Shown here: positions 27,191 through 36,033 of the stretch, in pieces
Layout: every line of letters starts with the position of its first letter
Position numbering within the stretch: the stretch's first letter is position 1
Assembly (NCBI GenBank): GCA_028871795.1
Contig: JAGWMG010000011.1
Location: 1 to 64,000 of the forward strand
Direction: 5' to 3'
Source of the DNA: Alphaproteobacteria bacterium
GTDB lineage: Bacteria; Pseudomonadota; Alphaproteobacteria; Micropepsales; Micropepsaceae
Length of the DNA stretch: 64,000 nucleotides
Position numbers and translations under genes: made by a program
The notes under the pieces: generated by a model
The model's database searches: none
Told to the model about the DNA's origin: nothing
Seen by the model: the letters and a program-made list of their open reading frames with translations, nothing else

Positions 27191-27931
27191 TTAATTCGGC
27201 GTGCTGCCGAGTTTGTCGATGGCTTGGCGCTTCAGGGTGTCCATGCTTTGCGCCAGCGTTGCCGTCGCCTGATAGGCGCGCATGACGTCGATCATGCGGG
27301 TAATCTCGATCACCGGTTGGACATTCGAGGTTTCCAGCGTTCCCTGCACGATCCTGGTGTTCGTAGCCGCCGACGCCGGGCTTTGGCTGGTGGCGTAAAG
27401 GCTGTCGCCTTTCTTCTGCAGCGCGCGCTCGTCGGCGAAATCCACCAGTCTGAGTTTGCCGATCTGGCCTTGCTTGCCGCTGACCGTGCCGTCGGCCGCA
27501 ATATGAATGTCGCCGTCGTCGGCCGTGACGGTGATCGGGCCGCCCTCGCCCAGGACCGGGTCACCACTGTCCGTGATCAGTTGTCCGTCGCCATTGAGGC
27601 TGAGGTGGCCGTTGCGCGTGTAACGCTCCCCCGCCGCCGTCTGCACCGCGAAGTAGCCCTTGCCGGCGATGGCGAGGTCGAACGGAGCGCCGGTGGCCTG
27701 CATCGTGCCTTCGCTCAAATCGCGCACCACGCCGTTGTCCGCGACGAAGCTCAGGCTCTGCGGACCGCTCTGACCTTCGGAAGGCTGGACCTGCTGGACG
27801 AACTCCTCGAACTTCACCTCCTCGCGCTTGTAAGCGGGAGTCGACAGGTTCGCGAGATTGTTCGCGATCACGTCCATCGAGCGATAGGCCGCGAGCTGCT
27901 GCGAGAGGCTGACAAGCAGTGTGTTATCCAT
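27191..27931 (-). CDS. flgF: Flagellar proximal rod protein FlgF
   Basis: 246 residues from ATG 27931, chosen because the family begins MDNTLLVSLSQQLAAYRSMD, with VIANNLANLSTPAYKREEVK next. The C-terminus LETSNVQPVIEITRMIDVMR is the paired helix. FlgF joins FlgG in the rod. It is the first gene of a flgFGAH unit with a sigma-54 promoter at 27975-27989 and a palindromic activator site further upstream at 28039-28055. Confidence 0.95.
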   Translation of the reverse strand: MDNTLLVSLSQQLAAYRSMDVIANNLANLSTPAYKREEVKFEEFVQQVQPSEGQSGPQSLSFVADNGVVRDLSEGTMQATGAPFDLAIAGKGYFAVQTAAGERYTRNGHLSLNGDGQLITDSGDPVLGEGGPITVTADDGDIHIAADGTVSGKQGQIGKLRLVDFADERALQKKGDSLYATSQSPASAATNTRIVQGTLETSNVQPVIEITRMIDVMRAYQATATLAQSMDTLKRQAIDKLGSTPN

Positions 27932-27974
27932 GGGGCAGGGATCCTTTCTGGTCCTTCGCCATTCCCGAACGGCT

Positions 27975-27989
27975 GCAGGCCGCGTGCCA
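27975..27989 (-). promoter_or_regulatory. Sigma-54 promoter of flgFGAH
   Basis: Minus-strand TGGCACGCGGCCTGC has GG and GC with the required 10-base spacing and the full TGGCACG -24 element. It lies about 45 bases before flgF. Late flagellar genes of many Alphaproteobacteria use this sigma factor. Confidence 0.75.
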
Positions 27990-28038
27990 TTCGCCAAGGC
28001 CGGCATTCCGCCGCTTTTCGCTGCCCCCCAGCGGCGAG

Positions 28039-28055
28039 CCGGCAAAGTTTGCCGG
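28039..28055. promoter_or_regulatory. Palindromic activator site upstream of flgF
   Basis: Perfect palindrome CCGGCAAA-G-TTTGCCGG between divergent flgF and fliL, about 65 bases upstream of the flgF sigma-54 promoter. By position and by resemblance to the sites at 39661, 61036 and 62139, it is a candidate binding site for an FlbD-like enhancer-binding protein. Confidence 0.6.
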
Positions 28056-28150
28056 GCGAAGACTGCCTTCGCCTGCAATCGAGGGTGCATTTGAACCAGT
28101 CCTTAACCACGTCGGCATAACGTCGCCTGAGGTTTGCGGGCGCGAAGGCG

Positions 28151-28714
28151 ATGGCGAAGAAAGAAAAACAGGCGGCAGAGGTCGCGGAGCTCGAAGAGGG
28201 CGCCGAGAACGGGCAGGAAACGGCTGCGAAGCAAGGTTTCGTTAAGAAACTTCTCGGCAACAGGAAGCTCTTAATGATCGCCGGCGGCGGCCTGCTGGTG
28301 CTGCTGCTGGCGATCGGCGCGGGACTTTATTTCTTCGTCTTCAGCGGCTCCGGTGAAAGCGGGCAAACCGAGACCGCCGCGGTTCCGCAGTTTCCCGCCA
28401 CGCCGCCGCAAGTGGCCTATTACGACGTACCCGACCTCATCGTGAACATCCAGACCGCCGACGGTTCGAGCGCCTATCTCAAACTCTCGGTGGAGCTTGA
28501 GCTTTATTCCGGCGACGAAAAAGCGGGTTTGCAGGCGCTGATGCCGCGCGTCGTCGATCAGTTCCAGGGCTATCTGCGCGAACTGCGCGTGGACGACATC
28601 AAAGGCTCCGCCGGCATCATGCGCCTGAAGGAAGAAATGCTGCGCCGGATCAATGTGGCGGCCGCCCCGTATCGGGTGCGCGACGTTCTCCTCAAAGAAA
28701 TGATCGTTCAGTAG
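28151..28714 (+). CDS. fliL: Flagellar basal body-associated protein FliL
   Basis: 187 residues: a charged cytoplasmic N-terminus, one membrane helix (about 39-60, LLMIAGGGLLVLLLAIGAGL) and a periplasmic stomatin-like domain (YYDVPDLIVNIQTADGSSAY, LQALMPRVVDQFQGYLREL). FliL rings the stator units and supports torque. The gene starts a fliL-fliM-DUF6468-motE-TPR operon on the plus strand, divergent from flgF. The usual GluGlu-rich segment is in the N-terminus (AELEEGAENGQE). Confidence 0.95.
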   Translation: MAKKEKQAAEVAELEEGAENGQETAAKQGFVKKLLGNRKLLMIAGGGLLVLLLAIGAGLYFFVFSGSGESGQTETAAVPQFPATPPQVAYYDVPDLIVNIQTADGSSAYLKLSVELELYSGDEKAGLQALMPRVVDQFQGYLRELRVDDIKGSAGIMRLKEEMLRRINVAAAPYRVRDVLLKEMIVQ

Positions 28715-28729
28715 GACCGCGAAAAGAAG

Positions 28730-29842
28730 ATGGCCGACGAACCCCAGACAACGGAAGCCGCCACCCCTGCCGCCGAAGCGCCTGCCGCCCCTGGCGCGGA
28801 AGCGCCCCCCGCCGATGCAAAGGTGACGATCACCGAGGCGCCGCCCGCCGGCGGCGTCGGCGGCACCGCCGAGCGCATCCTCAACCAGGAGGAAATCGAC
28901 TCCCTCCTCGGCTTCGACGTCAACAACGAGCAACTGCAGGACAAATCCGGCGTCCGCGCCATCGTCAATTCGGCGCTGGTCTCCTACGAGCGCCTGCCGA
29001 TGCTGGAAATCGTCTTCGACCGGCTGGTCCGGCTGATGACGACATCCTTGCGCAATTTCACCTCGGACAATGTGGAGGTGAGCCTGGACAACATCACCTC
29101 CATCCGCTTCGGAGATTATCTGAATTCGATCCCGCTGCCCGCGATCCTGGCGGTGTTCCATGCCGAGCAATTGGACAATTACGGCCTGTTCACCGTGGAT
29201 TCCAATCTCATCTACTCCATCGTCGACGTGCTTCTGGGCGGACGGCGCGGTTCCTCGGCCATGCGCATCGAGGGCCGGCCCTACACCACAATCGAACGCA
29301 CCCTCGTCCAGCGCATGATCGAAGTCATCCTGACGGACATGTCGCAGGCCTTCGAGCCTTTGGCGCCGGTCAATTTCCAGCTCGACCGCCTGGAGACCAA
29401 CCCGCGTTTCGCGGCGATCGCCCGTCCCGCCAATGCGGCGATCCTCGTCAAACTGCGCATCGACATGGAAGACCGCGGCGGGCGCACCGAGCTGCTCTTG
29501 CCCTACGCCACGCTCGAACCGATCCGCAAGCTGCTGCTGCAGCAGTTCATGGGCGAAAAATTCGGCCGCGATTCCATCTGGGAAAGCCATCTGGCCACCG
29601 AGCTTTGGTCCACCAGGGTCGAGATCGACGCCATCCTCGACGAGCAGGTCATGCCCCTCGACAAGATCATGAATCTGGAGATCGGCCAGACCGTGATGCT
29701 CAACGCCACACCCGATTCCAAGATCGAACTGCGCTGCCGCGGCGTGCCGCTCCTGCGCGGCCGCATGGGACGCGCCGGATCGTCCGTCGCCGTGCGCGTC
29801 GAGGAAGCCATCGAACGCACCGACGCCTCGCGCGCGCTATAG
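28730..29842 (+). CDS. fliM: Flagellar motor switch protein FliM
   Basis: 370 residues. The CheY-P-binding motif LNQEEIDSLLGF sits near residues 49-60, not at the extreme N-terminus, because a 45-residue Pro/Ala/Glu-rich extension precedes it. The middle domain follows (SYERLPMLEIVFDRLVRLMT, GDYLNSIPLPAILAVFHAEQ) and the SpoA-like C-terminus ends EIGQTVMLNATPDSKIELRC. FliM links CheY-P to the C-ring. The next gene lies 12 bases downstream. Confidence 0.96.
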   Translation: MADEPQTTEAATPAAEAPAAPGAEAPPADAKVTITEAPPAGGVGGTAERILNQEEIDSLLGFDVNNEQLQDKSGVRAIVNSALVSYERLPMLEIVFDRLVRLMTTSLRNFTSDNVEVSLDNITSIRFGDYLNSIPLPAILAVFHAEQLDNYGLFTVDSNLIYSIVDVLLGGRRGSSAMRIEGRPYTTIERTLVQRMIEVILTDMSQAFEPLAPVNFQLDRLETNPRFAAIARPANAAILVKLRIDMEDRGGRTELLLPYATLEPIRKLLLQQFMGEKFGRDSIWESHLATELWSTRVEIDAILDEQVMPLDKIMNLEIGQTVMLNATPDSKIELRCRGVPLLRGRMGRAGSSVAVRVEEAIERTDASRAL

Positions 29843-29854
29843 GAAGGAACAACC

Positions 29855-30247
29855 ATGACGCTCTCCTTCATTCTGGAACTGGCCTTGAGCATCCTGCTGG
29901 CGGCAACGCTGGTCTATTGCATCGTGCTGGAGCGCCGCCTGGCCGCGGTCCGCAAAGGCCAGGATGGCCTGAAAACCATGATCCGCGAACTCGATGCGGC
30001 GATTTCGGGCGCCGGCGCCTCGTTGCGCGCGCTCAAATCCGCGGCTTCGAGCGCCGCCGAAACGCTTGACGAGCGCCTCAAGCGCGCCCGTTTGATTGCC
30101 GACGAACTTGGCCTCCTGGCGGCCTCGGGCGAACGCATCGCCGAACGCTTCGACCGCAACGCCGCGGCCAGACCCGCCGAGCGCAACGCCTCTCTGCCGT
30201 CGGGCAGCGTCATGCATCGCCTCGAGGCGCTGAAAGCCGTACGATGA
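29855..30247 (+). CDS. DUF6468-type flagellar locus protein
   Basis: 130 residues with an N-terminal membrane helix (MTLSFILELALSILLAATLV), a YCIVLERRLAAVRKGQDGLK segment and a helical, probably coiled-coil remainder. Proteins of this type occur beside fliL-fliM in Alphaproteobacteria; function is not established. In Caulobacter the position next to fliLM is held by pflI (flagellum positioning), but I cannot show homology here. It overlaps motE by 4 bases. Confidence 0.75.
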   Translation: MTLSFILELALSILLAATLVYCIVLERRLAAVRKGQDGLKTMIRELDAAISGAGASLRALKSAASSAAETLDERLKRARLIADELGLLAASGERIAERFDRNAAARPAERNASLPSGSVMHRLEALKAVR

Positions 30248-30948
30248 ATGTCCTGCTCAGACATATTAGGCTGCTGCCTGCGGTGATCGCCTTGGGTGCG
30301 GTGCTGCTTGCCCTGAAGGGCGAAGGCCTGGTGCGCGAAGCCTGGGCGCAGGAGCAACAGCCGGGCGCCGCGGCCGTTCTCGCCCAGGACACCGCCCCCT
30401 TGCCCAAGGATGCCCTCGACGACAGCCAGTCCTCAAGCCCCGCCGAAGTCGACGTCCTGAGCAGCCTTGCGAAACGCCGCGCCGCGCTCGACGCGCGCGA
30501 AGCCGATATTGAGGCGCGCACCGATTTGCTGGCGGCGGCCGAAAACCGCGTAGACGGCAAGATCGCCAATCTCAAGCAGCTTCAGGACAAGATCACGGCC
30601 CTTCTCGCCGAGCGCGATACGGAGCAGGACAAGCAGCTCGCCTCACTGGTGAAGACCTATTCCGCGATGAAGCCGAAAGATGCCGCGCGCATCTTCGACA
30701 ATCTCTCCGACGACGTGCTTGTCCCCGTGGCGCAGGCAATGAAGTCCGATGCGCTGGCCCCGGTGCTCGCCGCGATGACGCCCGACGCGGCCCAGAAACT
30801 GACGGTCAAGCTGGCGGACCGCCTGAAGCTTCCCGAGCTGGCCGCACCGGCACCTGTGCCAGTCGTCGCACCGGTTCCCGGCGCACCAGCGCCGCAACAG
30901 GTCGCGGCGGCGCCGGCTCCGCAATCCGGTCCGGCGGCGGGCCATTAG
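30244..30948 (+). CDS. motE: MotE-like flagellar protein with MgtE-N domain
   Basis: 234 residues: an N-terminal signal or membrane segment, a coiled coil (about 75-130, LAKRRAALDAREADIEARTD), an MgtE-N-like helical domain (SLVKTYSAMKPKDAARIFDN, LSDDVLVPVAQAMKSDALAP) and a Pro/Ala-rich tail. MotE is a periplasmic chaperone of MotC in Rhizobiaceae; here it lies in the fliLM operon. The gene overlaps the preceding one by 4 bases, and the large TPR gene begins 25 bases after its stop. Confidence 0.85.
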   Translation: MNVLLRHIRLLPAVIALGAVLLALKGEGLVREAWAQEQQPGAAAVLAQDTAPLPKDALDDSQSSSPAEVDVLSSLAKRRAALDAREADIEARTDLLAAAENRVDGKIANLKQLQDKITALLAERDTEQDKQLASLVKTYSAMKPKDAARIFDNLSDDVLVPVAQAMKSDALAPVLAAMTPDAAQKLTVKLADRLKLPELAAPAPVPVVAPVPGAPAPQQVAAAPAPQSGPAAGH

Positions 30949-30973
30949 AGTTCACGGAAGGCGCAAGAGGGTG

Positions 30974-33900
30974 ATGCGGCTGAACGCCTATCGGATTTGG
31001 TTCCTCCGCGCTGCCGCGGCAGTGGTCGCTTGCCTTCTGGCGCAGCCGGTTCAGGCGGCGGACAAGGTCGCGGCTTCGACGGCGGGGGGGTATGCGCGGC
31101 TGCTCTTCAGCTTGGAGCCGAATACCCAGGTCAAAGCGCTCGTCGCCGGCGAGGTCCTGACAATCTCCTTCGACCGCAAGGTCGACCTCACGCCCACCGT
31201 CATCGCTCAGGCCCTGCCCGGCTATATCGCCGGTTCGCGCGCCGACCCCGACGGCAAGACGTTCCGCTTCGCGCTCAGCCAGGCCGTGCGCGTCCACACC
31301 AGCACTTCGTCCGGCACCACCGCCGTCGATCTGGCGCCCGCGAGCTATGCGGGCACGCCGCCCGATCTGCCGCCGCCCCCCCCGCCGCCGCCCAAGATCG
31401 TCGACGTCGCCAAATTGCCACTGCTCGAGGTGCGCTCGGGTTCCTATCGGAATTTTACCCGCATCGTCTTCGACTGGCCGCGCAATGTTCCCTACGCCGT
31501 GTTTCCAGGCGCCGGGAGATTGACGGTCCGCTTCCAAGCGTTGGCGAAGCCGGACTTTTCCGCCATCACGCGGCAGGCTCCGCCCTGGGTGAAGGCCGCG
31601 GGCTGGCGCGTCGAGAATGGCGGTACCGTTGTCGAACTCGAGACCGACAACGATTCCGGCTTTCACGATTTCCGCGACGGCACGCATGTCGTCGTCGATA
31701 TATTGGCGCCGAAAACCGATGCCGACGCCTACAAGCCGCCGGGCGGCATGAAGGCGACCGTCACCGCGTTCCAACAAACCGACGCCGCGACCAAGACGCA
31801 GGCCGCAGCGATCGCGGCCGCGGCGGCAAAACTGAACACGCCCGCAACCGCGCAGACAAAAACGGCAAGCGCACCGCCCCCGAAGACTGCGCCGGTGGCG
31901 CCTGCACCGAATCAGCCCGCCGCCGCGAGCCCGCCTCCTGCGGCAACCGCGCCGCCTGCCCTGAACGCTCCATCTTCCGCTCCCAACACGCAGGCCGCCG
32001 ACAGCACACTCACACGCGCCGGTGCCGTCTTGACCTTCCCGGGGGCCGGCCGGCGCGGCTCGGCGGTTTTCGTGCGCGGCCTGACCGCTTGGGTCGTGCT
32101 GCAGAATGCGGCGCCTTTGGACGCAGTCAGATTGAAATCCCAGCTCGGCGACTTCCCGGCGGCGGTCGATGCGGCTTCGAGCGCGGAGGTCTCCATTCTG
32201 CGCCTCACCCTCAAGCAGCCCGAACAGATCGCCGCCACGGCCGAAGGCTCGTCTCTAAAGGTCGTCATCGCGCCGCAGGTGAATTCGACGGCGATCGCGA
32301 TCGGCTTTGCGCGCAACCAGGATGATCCCACCCACTCTTCGCTCTCGACGCTGCTGCCGGGGGCGACCGCAACGGTGACGCTTGTCGATCCTGTCGCCGG
32401 CGACGAGTTGACCGTCATACCGGGCGCCGCCGGCCGGGCGATCTTGAGCGAGCATACCTATGTCGAATTCACGGCGCTGCAGACCGCATCGGGCATGGTG
32501 TTGCAGCCCACGGTCGACGATCTGTCCGTCGGCATCGACAAAACACGCGTGACGATCACGCGGCCGGGCGGGCTGTCGCTGACGCCGCCAGCGACGCCGG
32601 TCGCTGCATCGCCCGAAGCGCTGTTGCACGGCGGCGATGGACCCTGCTTCCTGGATTTCGCCAACTGGAAGACCGTCAGCGGCGGCAGCTTCCTGGCGAC
32701 CGAGCGCCGTCTGCGCGCGGCGACGGCGCGATTGAAACCCGCGGACGCCAATCATGCGCGCTTGGTACTGGCGCGCTTCTATCTGGCCAACGGTTTCGCC
32801 GCCGAGGCGCTCGGTCTCGTCAAAATGATGCAGTCGATCGATCCTGCGCTGCAGAGCGACATGCAGCTGCAGACGATCCGCGCGGCGGCGGATCTTCAAA
32901 TGGGCCGCATTCGCGACGCCCATAACGACATCGCCGGCGCGCAGTTCGACGCCGACCGCCACGCCGCCCTGTGGCGCGGGCTGATCGACGCGGCGCTCGA
33001 GAACTGGGACAGCGCGCACGCCAACCTCGAACGCGCCAGCACGGTGCTAGGCCGCTACCAGCCCGACATGCAGGCGCGCGTGCGCCTGGCCGATGCCGAC
33101 GCGGCGCTGGGGATCGGGCGTCTGGAGATTGCCGACGCCGAACTTTCCCGCCTGCCCAAACGGCTGGAGAACCCGCTGGCGCTCGAGGCCGATCTGGCGC
33201 GCGCCCGTCTTTACGCCGCCGAGAGGCAATGGCGCGAAGCCGACAGGCTGTTCGCCGCGGCCGAAGAGGGCGGCGACGGACGCGTGGCGGCCGAGGCCAT
33301 TTATGACCGGGTCAATGCCGCACTGGCGGCGGGAACCATGAAGCCGGCGGCGGCCGTCAACGCGCTCGAACGGCTGCGCTTCCGCTGGCGCGGCGACATC
33401 CTGGAACTGAACACGCTGCGCAAGCTTGCTTCGATCTATTTCGCCCAGAAGCGCTGGCGCGACGGGCTGCAGACGTTGCGGATCGCGACGCAATATTTTC
33501 CCGGCGACGAACTGGCCGGCAAAGCGCAGGACGACATGCGCGCGGCTTTCGTCGACCTTTTCCTGAAAGGCAAGGCCGACGCCATGCCGCCGGTGGAAGC
33601 GCTGGCTCTGTTCTACGACTTCCTCGAGCTGACTCCCATCGGTCCGGACGGCGACGAGATGATCCGGCGCATGGCCGACCGTCTGGTGGCCGTCGATCTA
33701 CTCGGCCCGGCCGCCGACCTTCTCAATTACCAGGTAACGAAACGGCTCGACGGCGTGGCGCGCGCCCAGGTCGCCACCAAACTCGCCATGGTCGAACTCA
33801 TGGACCACAAGCCGCAAGCGGCGCTGGAAGCCTTGCGCTCGACGCGCATCTCCACCCTGCCCGACGACGTCAATCACCAGCGCCTGTTGATGGAAGCGCG

Positions 33901-34336
33901 CGCGCTGGCCGAACAGAAGCAATGGGACCAGGCCCTCGAACTCATCGCCGTCGACCAGGCGCCCGATACGGCGCAGCTGCGGGCCGACATCTACTGGAAG
34001 AGCGGCAACTGGGCGGCAGCCGCCCAGAAGGCCGAAGACGCGTTGGGCACGGGCTGGAGCGATCCCGCGCCGCTCAGCGACCAGCAGCGTCAGGCAGTGA
34101 TGCGCGCCGCGGTCGCCTACTCGCTCGCCAACGACGAAACCAGCCTGGAGCGCATCCGTGAGCATTTCTCCGCGAAGATGAAAGCGAGCAGCGACGCCAA
34201 CGCCTTCGATGTCCTCACCCAGCGCATCGACATGCACGGCATGGCCTTCCGCGACGCCGCCGCCAAGGTGGCCTCGTTCGACACGCTGCAGGCGTTTATG
34301 AAGAATATCCAGAACCGCAAGGTCGCCTCGAACTAA
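30974..34336 (+). CDS. Large exported TPR protein of the flagellar operon
   Basis: 1120 residues (ATG 30974; GTG 30971 also possible). A signal peptide (FLRAAAAVVACLLAQPVQAA) is followed by AMIN-like beta-rich regions (YARLLFSLEPNTQVKALVAG; YRNFTRIVFDWPRNVPYAVF), a run of eight prolines near residue 135, an Ala/Pro-rich linker (about 260-340), and TPR-like helical repeats from about 570 to the end. This layout suggests a periplasmic scaffold that may touch peptidoglycan. It is the last gene of the fliL operon, 25 bases after motE, so a flagellar role is inferred. No exact family is known to me. Confidence 0.8.
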   Translation: MRLNAYRIWFLRAAAAVVACLLAQPVQAADKVAASTAGGYARLLFSLEPNTQVKALVAGEVLTISFDRKVDLTPTVIAQALPGYIAGSRADPDGKTFRFALSQAVRVHTSTSSGTTAVDLAPASYAGTPPDLPPPPPPPPKIVDVAKLPLLEVRSGSYRNFTRIVFDWPRNVPYAVFPGAGRLTVRFQALAKPDFSAITRQAPPWVKAAGWRVENGGTVVELETDNDSGFHDFRDGTHVVVDILAPKTDADAYKPPGGMKATVTAFQQTDAATKTQAAAIAAAAAKLNTPATAQTKTASAPPPKTAPVAPAPNQPAAASPPPAATAPPALNAPSSAPNTQAADSTLTRAGAVLTFPGAGRRGSAVFVRGLTAWVVLQNAAPLDAVRLKSQLGDFPAAVDAASSAEVSILRLTLKQPEQIAATAEGSSLKVVIAPQVNSTAIAIGFARNQDDPTHSSLSTLLPGATATVTLVDPVAGDELTVIPGAAGRAILSEHTYVEFTALQTASGMVLQPTVDDLSVGIDKTRVTITRPGGLSLTPPATPVAASPEALLHGGDGPCFLDFANWKTVSGGSFLATERRLRAATARLKPADANHARLVLARFYLANGFAAEALGLVKMMQSIDPALQSDMQLQTIRAAADLQMGRIRDAHNDIAGAQFDADRHAALWRGLIDAALENWDSAHANLERASTVLGRYQPDMQARVRLADADAALGIGRLEIADAELSRLPKRLENPLALEADLARARLYAAERQWREADRLFAAAEEGGDGRVAAEAIYDRVNAALAAGTMKPAAAVNALERLRFRWRGDILELNTLRKLASIYFAQKRWRDGLQTLRIATQYFPGDELAGKAQDDMRAAFVDLFLKGKADAMPPVEALALFYDFLELTPIGPDGDEMIRRMADRLVAVDLLGPAADLLNYQVTKRLDGVARAQVATKLAMVELMDHKPQAALEALRSTRISTLPDDVNHQRLLMEARALAEQKQWDQALELIAVDQAPDTAQLRADIYWKSGNWAAAAQKAEDALGTGWSDPAPLSDQQRQAVMRAAVAYSLANDETSLERIREHFSAKMKASSDANAFDVLTQRIDMHGMAFRDAAAKVASFDTLQAFMKNIQNRKVASN

Positions 34337-34353
34337 TCGACGGCAGCTTGTCT

Positions 34354-34848
34354 TCACGCGGCGGGCTGTGCCAGATCGCGGAACGCGGCAATCACCTTCT
34401 TGTAGGTATCGCGCTTGAAGGGGACGATGAGCCCCGGCAAATCATCCAGCGACAGCCATTTCCAGGCGGCGAATTCCGGATGCTGCGTCCTGATGTCGAT
34501 GTCGCCGTCCCTGCCGGTGAACCGCATCGCCAGCCATTTCTGCCTTTGGCCGCGGAAGCGCCCATGCAGAGCGACGCCCACAAGATGCCTGGGCAGGTCG
34601 TAGCACAGCCATTCGTCCATCTCGCGCAGGATGACGGCTTTGTCGGTGCCGATCTCTTCCTTCAATTCCCGCAAAGCCGTTTCGGCGGGCGTCTCGCCGT
34701 CGTCGATGCCGCCTTGCGGCATCTGCCAGCCCTCCACCGTCTGGTCGATGCGACGGCCGACAAAAACCGATCCGCCGCGGTTGAAGAGCATGACGCCGAC
34801 GCAGGGACGGTAGGGCAAATCGTCGTGGGAAGACCCGGGACGGGGCAT
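34354..34848 (-). CDS. rppH: RNA pyrophosphohydrolase
   Basis: 164 residues with the Nudix box GGIDDGETPAETALRELKEE IG (about 45-67) and the RppH flanks LPYRPCVGVMLFNRGGSVFV, EGWQMPQGG and DEWLCYDLP. RppH removes pyrophosphate from 5'-triphosphate mRNA ends and so starts decay. It is the last gene of the gpmA-envC-ctpA-deacetylase-rppH series, 9 bases after the deacetylase gene. Confidence 0.95.
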   Translation of the reverse strand: MPRPGSSHDDLPYRPCVGVMLFNRGGSVFVGRRIDQTVEGWQMPQGGIDDGETPAETALRELKEEIGTDKAVILREMDEWLCYDLPRHLVGVALHGRFRGQRQKWLAMRFTGRDGDIDIRTQHPEFAAWKWLSLDDLPGLIVPFKRDTYKKVIAAFRDLAQPAA

Positions 34849-34857
34849 ATGGGACGC

Positions 34858-35997
34858 TTATTGTTTCGACTGGCTGACTATGGCCGATACGGGCACCAGA
34901 ACAAAGCCCCTGCCGGAAAGTCCTTGCGCCCATTTGTTCACCCGGTCGACGGTCACCGGATAAAGAAAGCCGGAACCCGAGGCGCTGCCCTTGGCGCGTG
35001 CAACGGCTTCCAGGCCCGAAAGCCGATGGTCGATCTCCATGGCGGATTGGATCGCGTCGATGGTGTCGGTCGCCTGCGCGAAGTTGGCGCCGAGGCGCTG
35101 GGCGATGTCGGGGGCCACCGAATGCAACGCCAGCCCGTTGTCGTAGAAGAGCAGCCCGCGCCGGGTCAGATAGGTCATCACCGGTTCCAGCGCGGCCGCG
35201 TCCGAGAGGAAGCGTCCGCCGAGAAGATTTGTCACGCCGGTATATCCGGTGAACCGCGTCAGCGCCCATACCAAGCGCCGGGTGTTGGAATCTTCTCCGA
35301 CGCCGGCGCGCAGCGTGTATTGGCCCGGATCGCTATCGGGAAAGTCGTACGGCTCCATCGGCACTTCGAGGAGCACTTCGTGACCCTTCTGCCGCGCGGC
35401 GGCGACCCAGCGCTGGACGTCGGTGGTGTAGGGCACGAAGGCGAGCGTGATTCCCGAAGGCAGGCCGTCCAAGGCCGCGGTCGTCGCCTTGGCGCTGATG
35501 CCGAGTCCGTTGATGACGATGGCGATGCGCGGCTTGCCCGTCGAGACCACAGGAGCCGCGTAGGCGCGCATCGGCGGCGTACCGTCGTCGGCGATGCGGG
35601 GCAACGGCCCTTGCGGCGTTTTTTCGATCAGCGCCGGATCGGCAATCGCGACGCGTCCCGTGGAAACCGGAGGCGGCGGCGCGGCAGGTTGTTCGGCGGC
35701 GGGAGGTTGCACGCCGGCCGGCGGCGGCGCGGGTTCCAGCGGCGGCGCGGTTGGAGCAATGACTGGCGCCTGGGCCGGCGGCGGCTGTTTCGGCGGCACC
35801 GCGCGCGCCACGCGCTTCAGGTGTAGATCAAGCTGCGCGACCGGATCGCCGGCATGAGGATCGCCCAGGAACGCCACGCCGCCGGCGATCCCGAACAGCA
35901 CGGCGAAGACCAGGACATAAGCAAGCGCCAGCGCTTGCGCCCCGCGGCGTACGCTTTCTGGCGAGGACACGCCCCCGGTCATGCTGCTCGCGGCCAT
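34858..35997 (-). CDS. Divergent polysaccharide deacetylase (YibQ-type)
   Basis: 379 residues: an N-terminal membrane anchor (LALAYVLVFAVLFGIAGGVA), a Pro/Ala-rich linker (about 60-125) and a DUF610 divergent deacetylase barrel (RIAIVINGLGISAKATTAAL, LPSGITLAFVPYTTDVQRWV, GHEVLLEVPMEPYDFP). It usually sits beside envC and ctpA, as here, and is thought to act on peptidoglycan or another envelope glycan. The expected first aspartate is Asn in VINGLG. ATG 35982 is a second possible start. Confidence 0.88.
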   Translation of the reverse strand: MAASSMTGGVSSPESVRRGAQALALAYVLVFAVLFGIAGGVAFLGDPHAGDPVAQLDLHLKRVARAVPPKQPPPAQAPVIAPTAPPLEPAPPPAGVQPPAAEQPAAPPPPVSTGRVAIADPALIEKTPQGPLPRIADDGTPPMRAYAAPVVSTGKPRIAIVINGLGISAKATTAALDGLPSGITLAFVPYTTDVQRWVAAARQKGHEVLLEVPMEPYDFPDSDPGQYTLRAGVGEDSNTRRLVWALTRFTGYTGVTNLLGGRFLSDAAALEPVMTYLTRRGLLFYDNGLALHSVAPDIAQRLGANFAQATDTIDAIQSAMEIDHRLSGLEAVARAKGSASGSGFLYPVTVDRVNKWAQGLSGRGFVLVPVSAIVSQSKQ

Positions 35998-36033
35998 TGC
36001 CCCAAGATAAGGGCAATCATGGTTACACCCAGG

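Noticed and set aside
28100-28125. Sigma-54 promoter for fliL (GGCATAACGTCGC)
   Set aside because: The GG to GC spacing is 9 bases, not 10. Only a TTAACC half-site is left as a possible CtrA signal.
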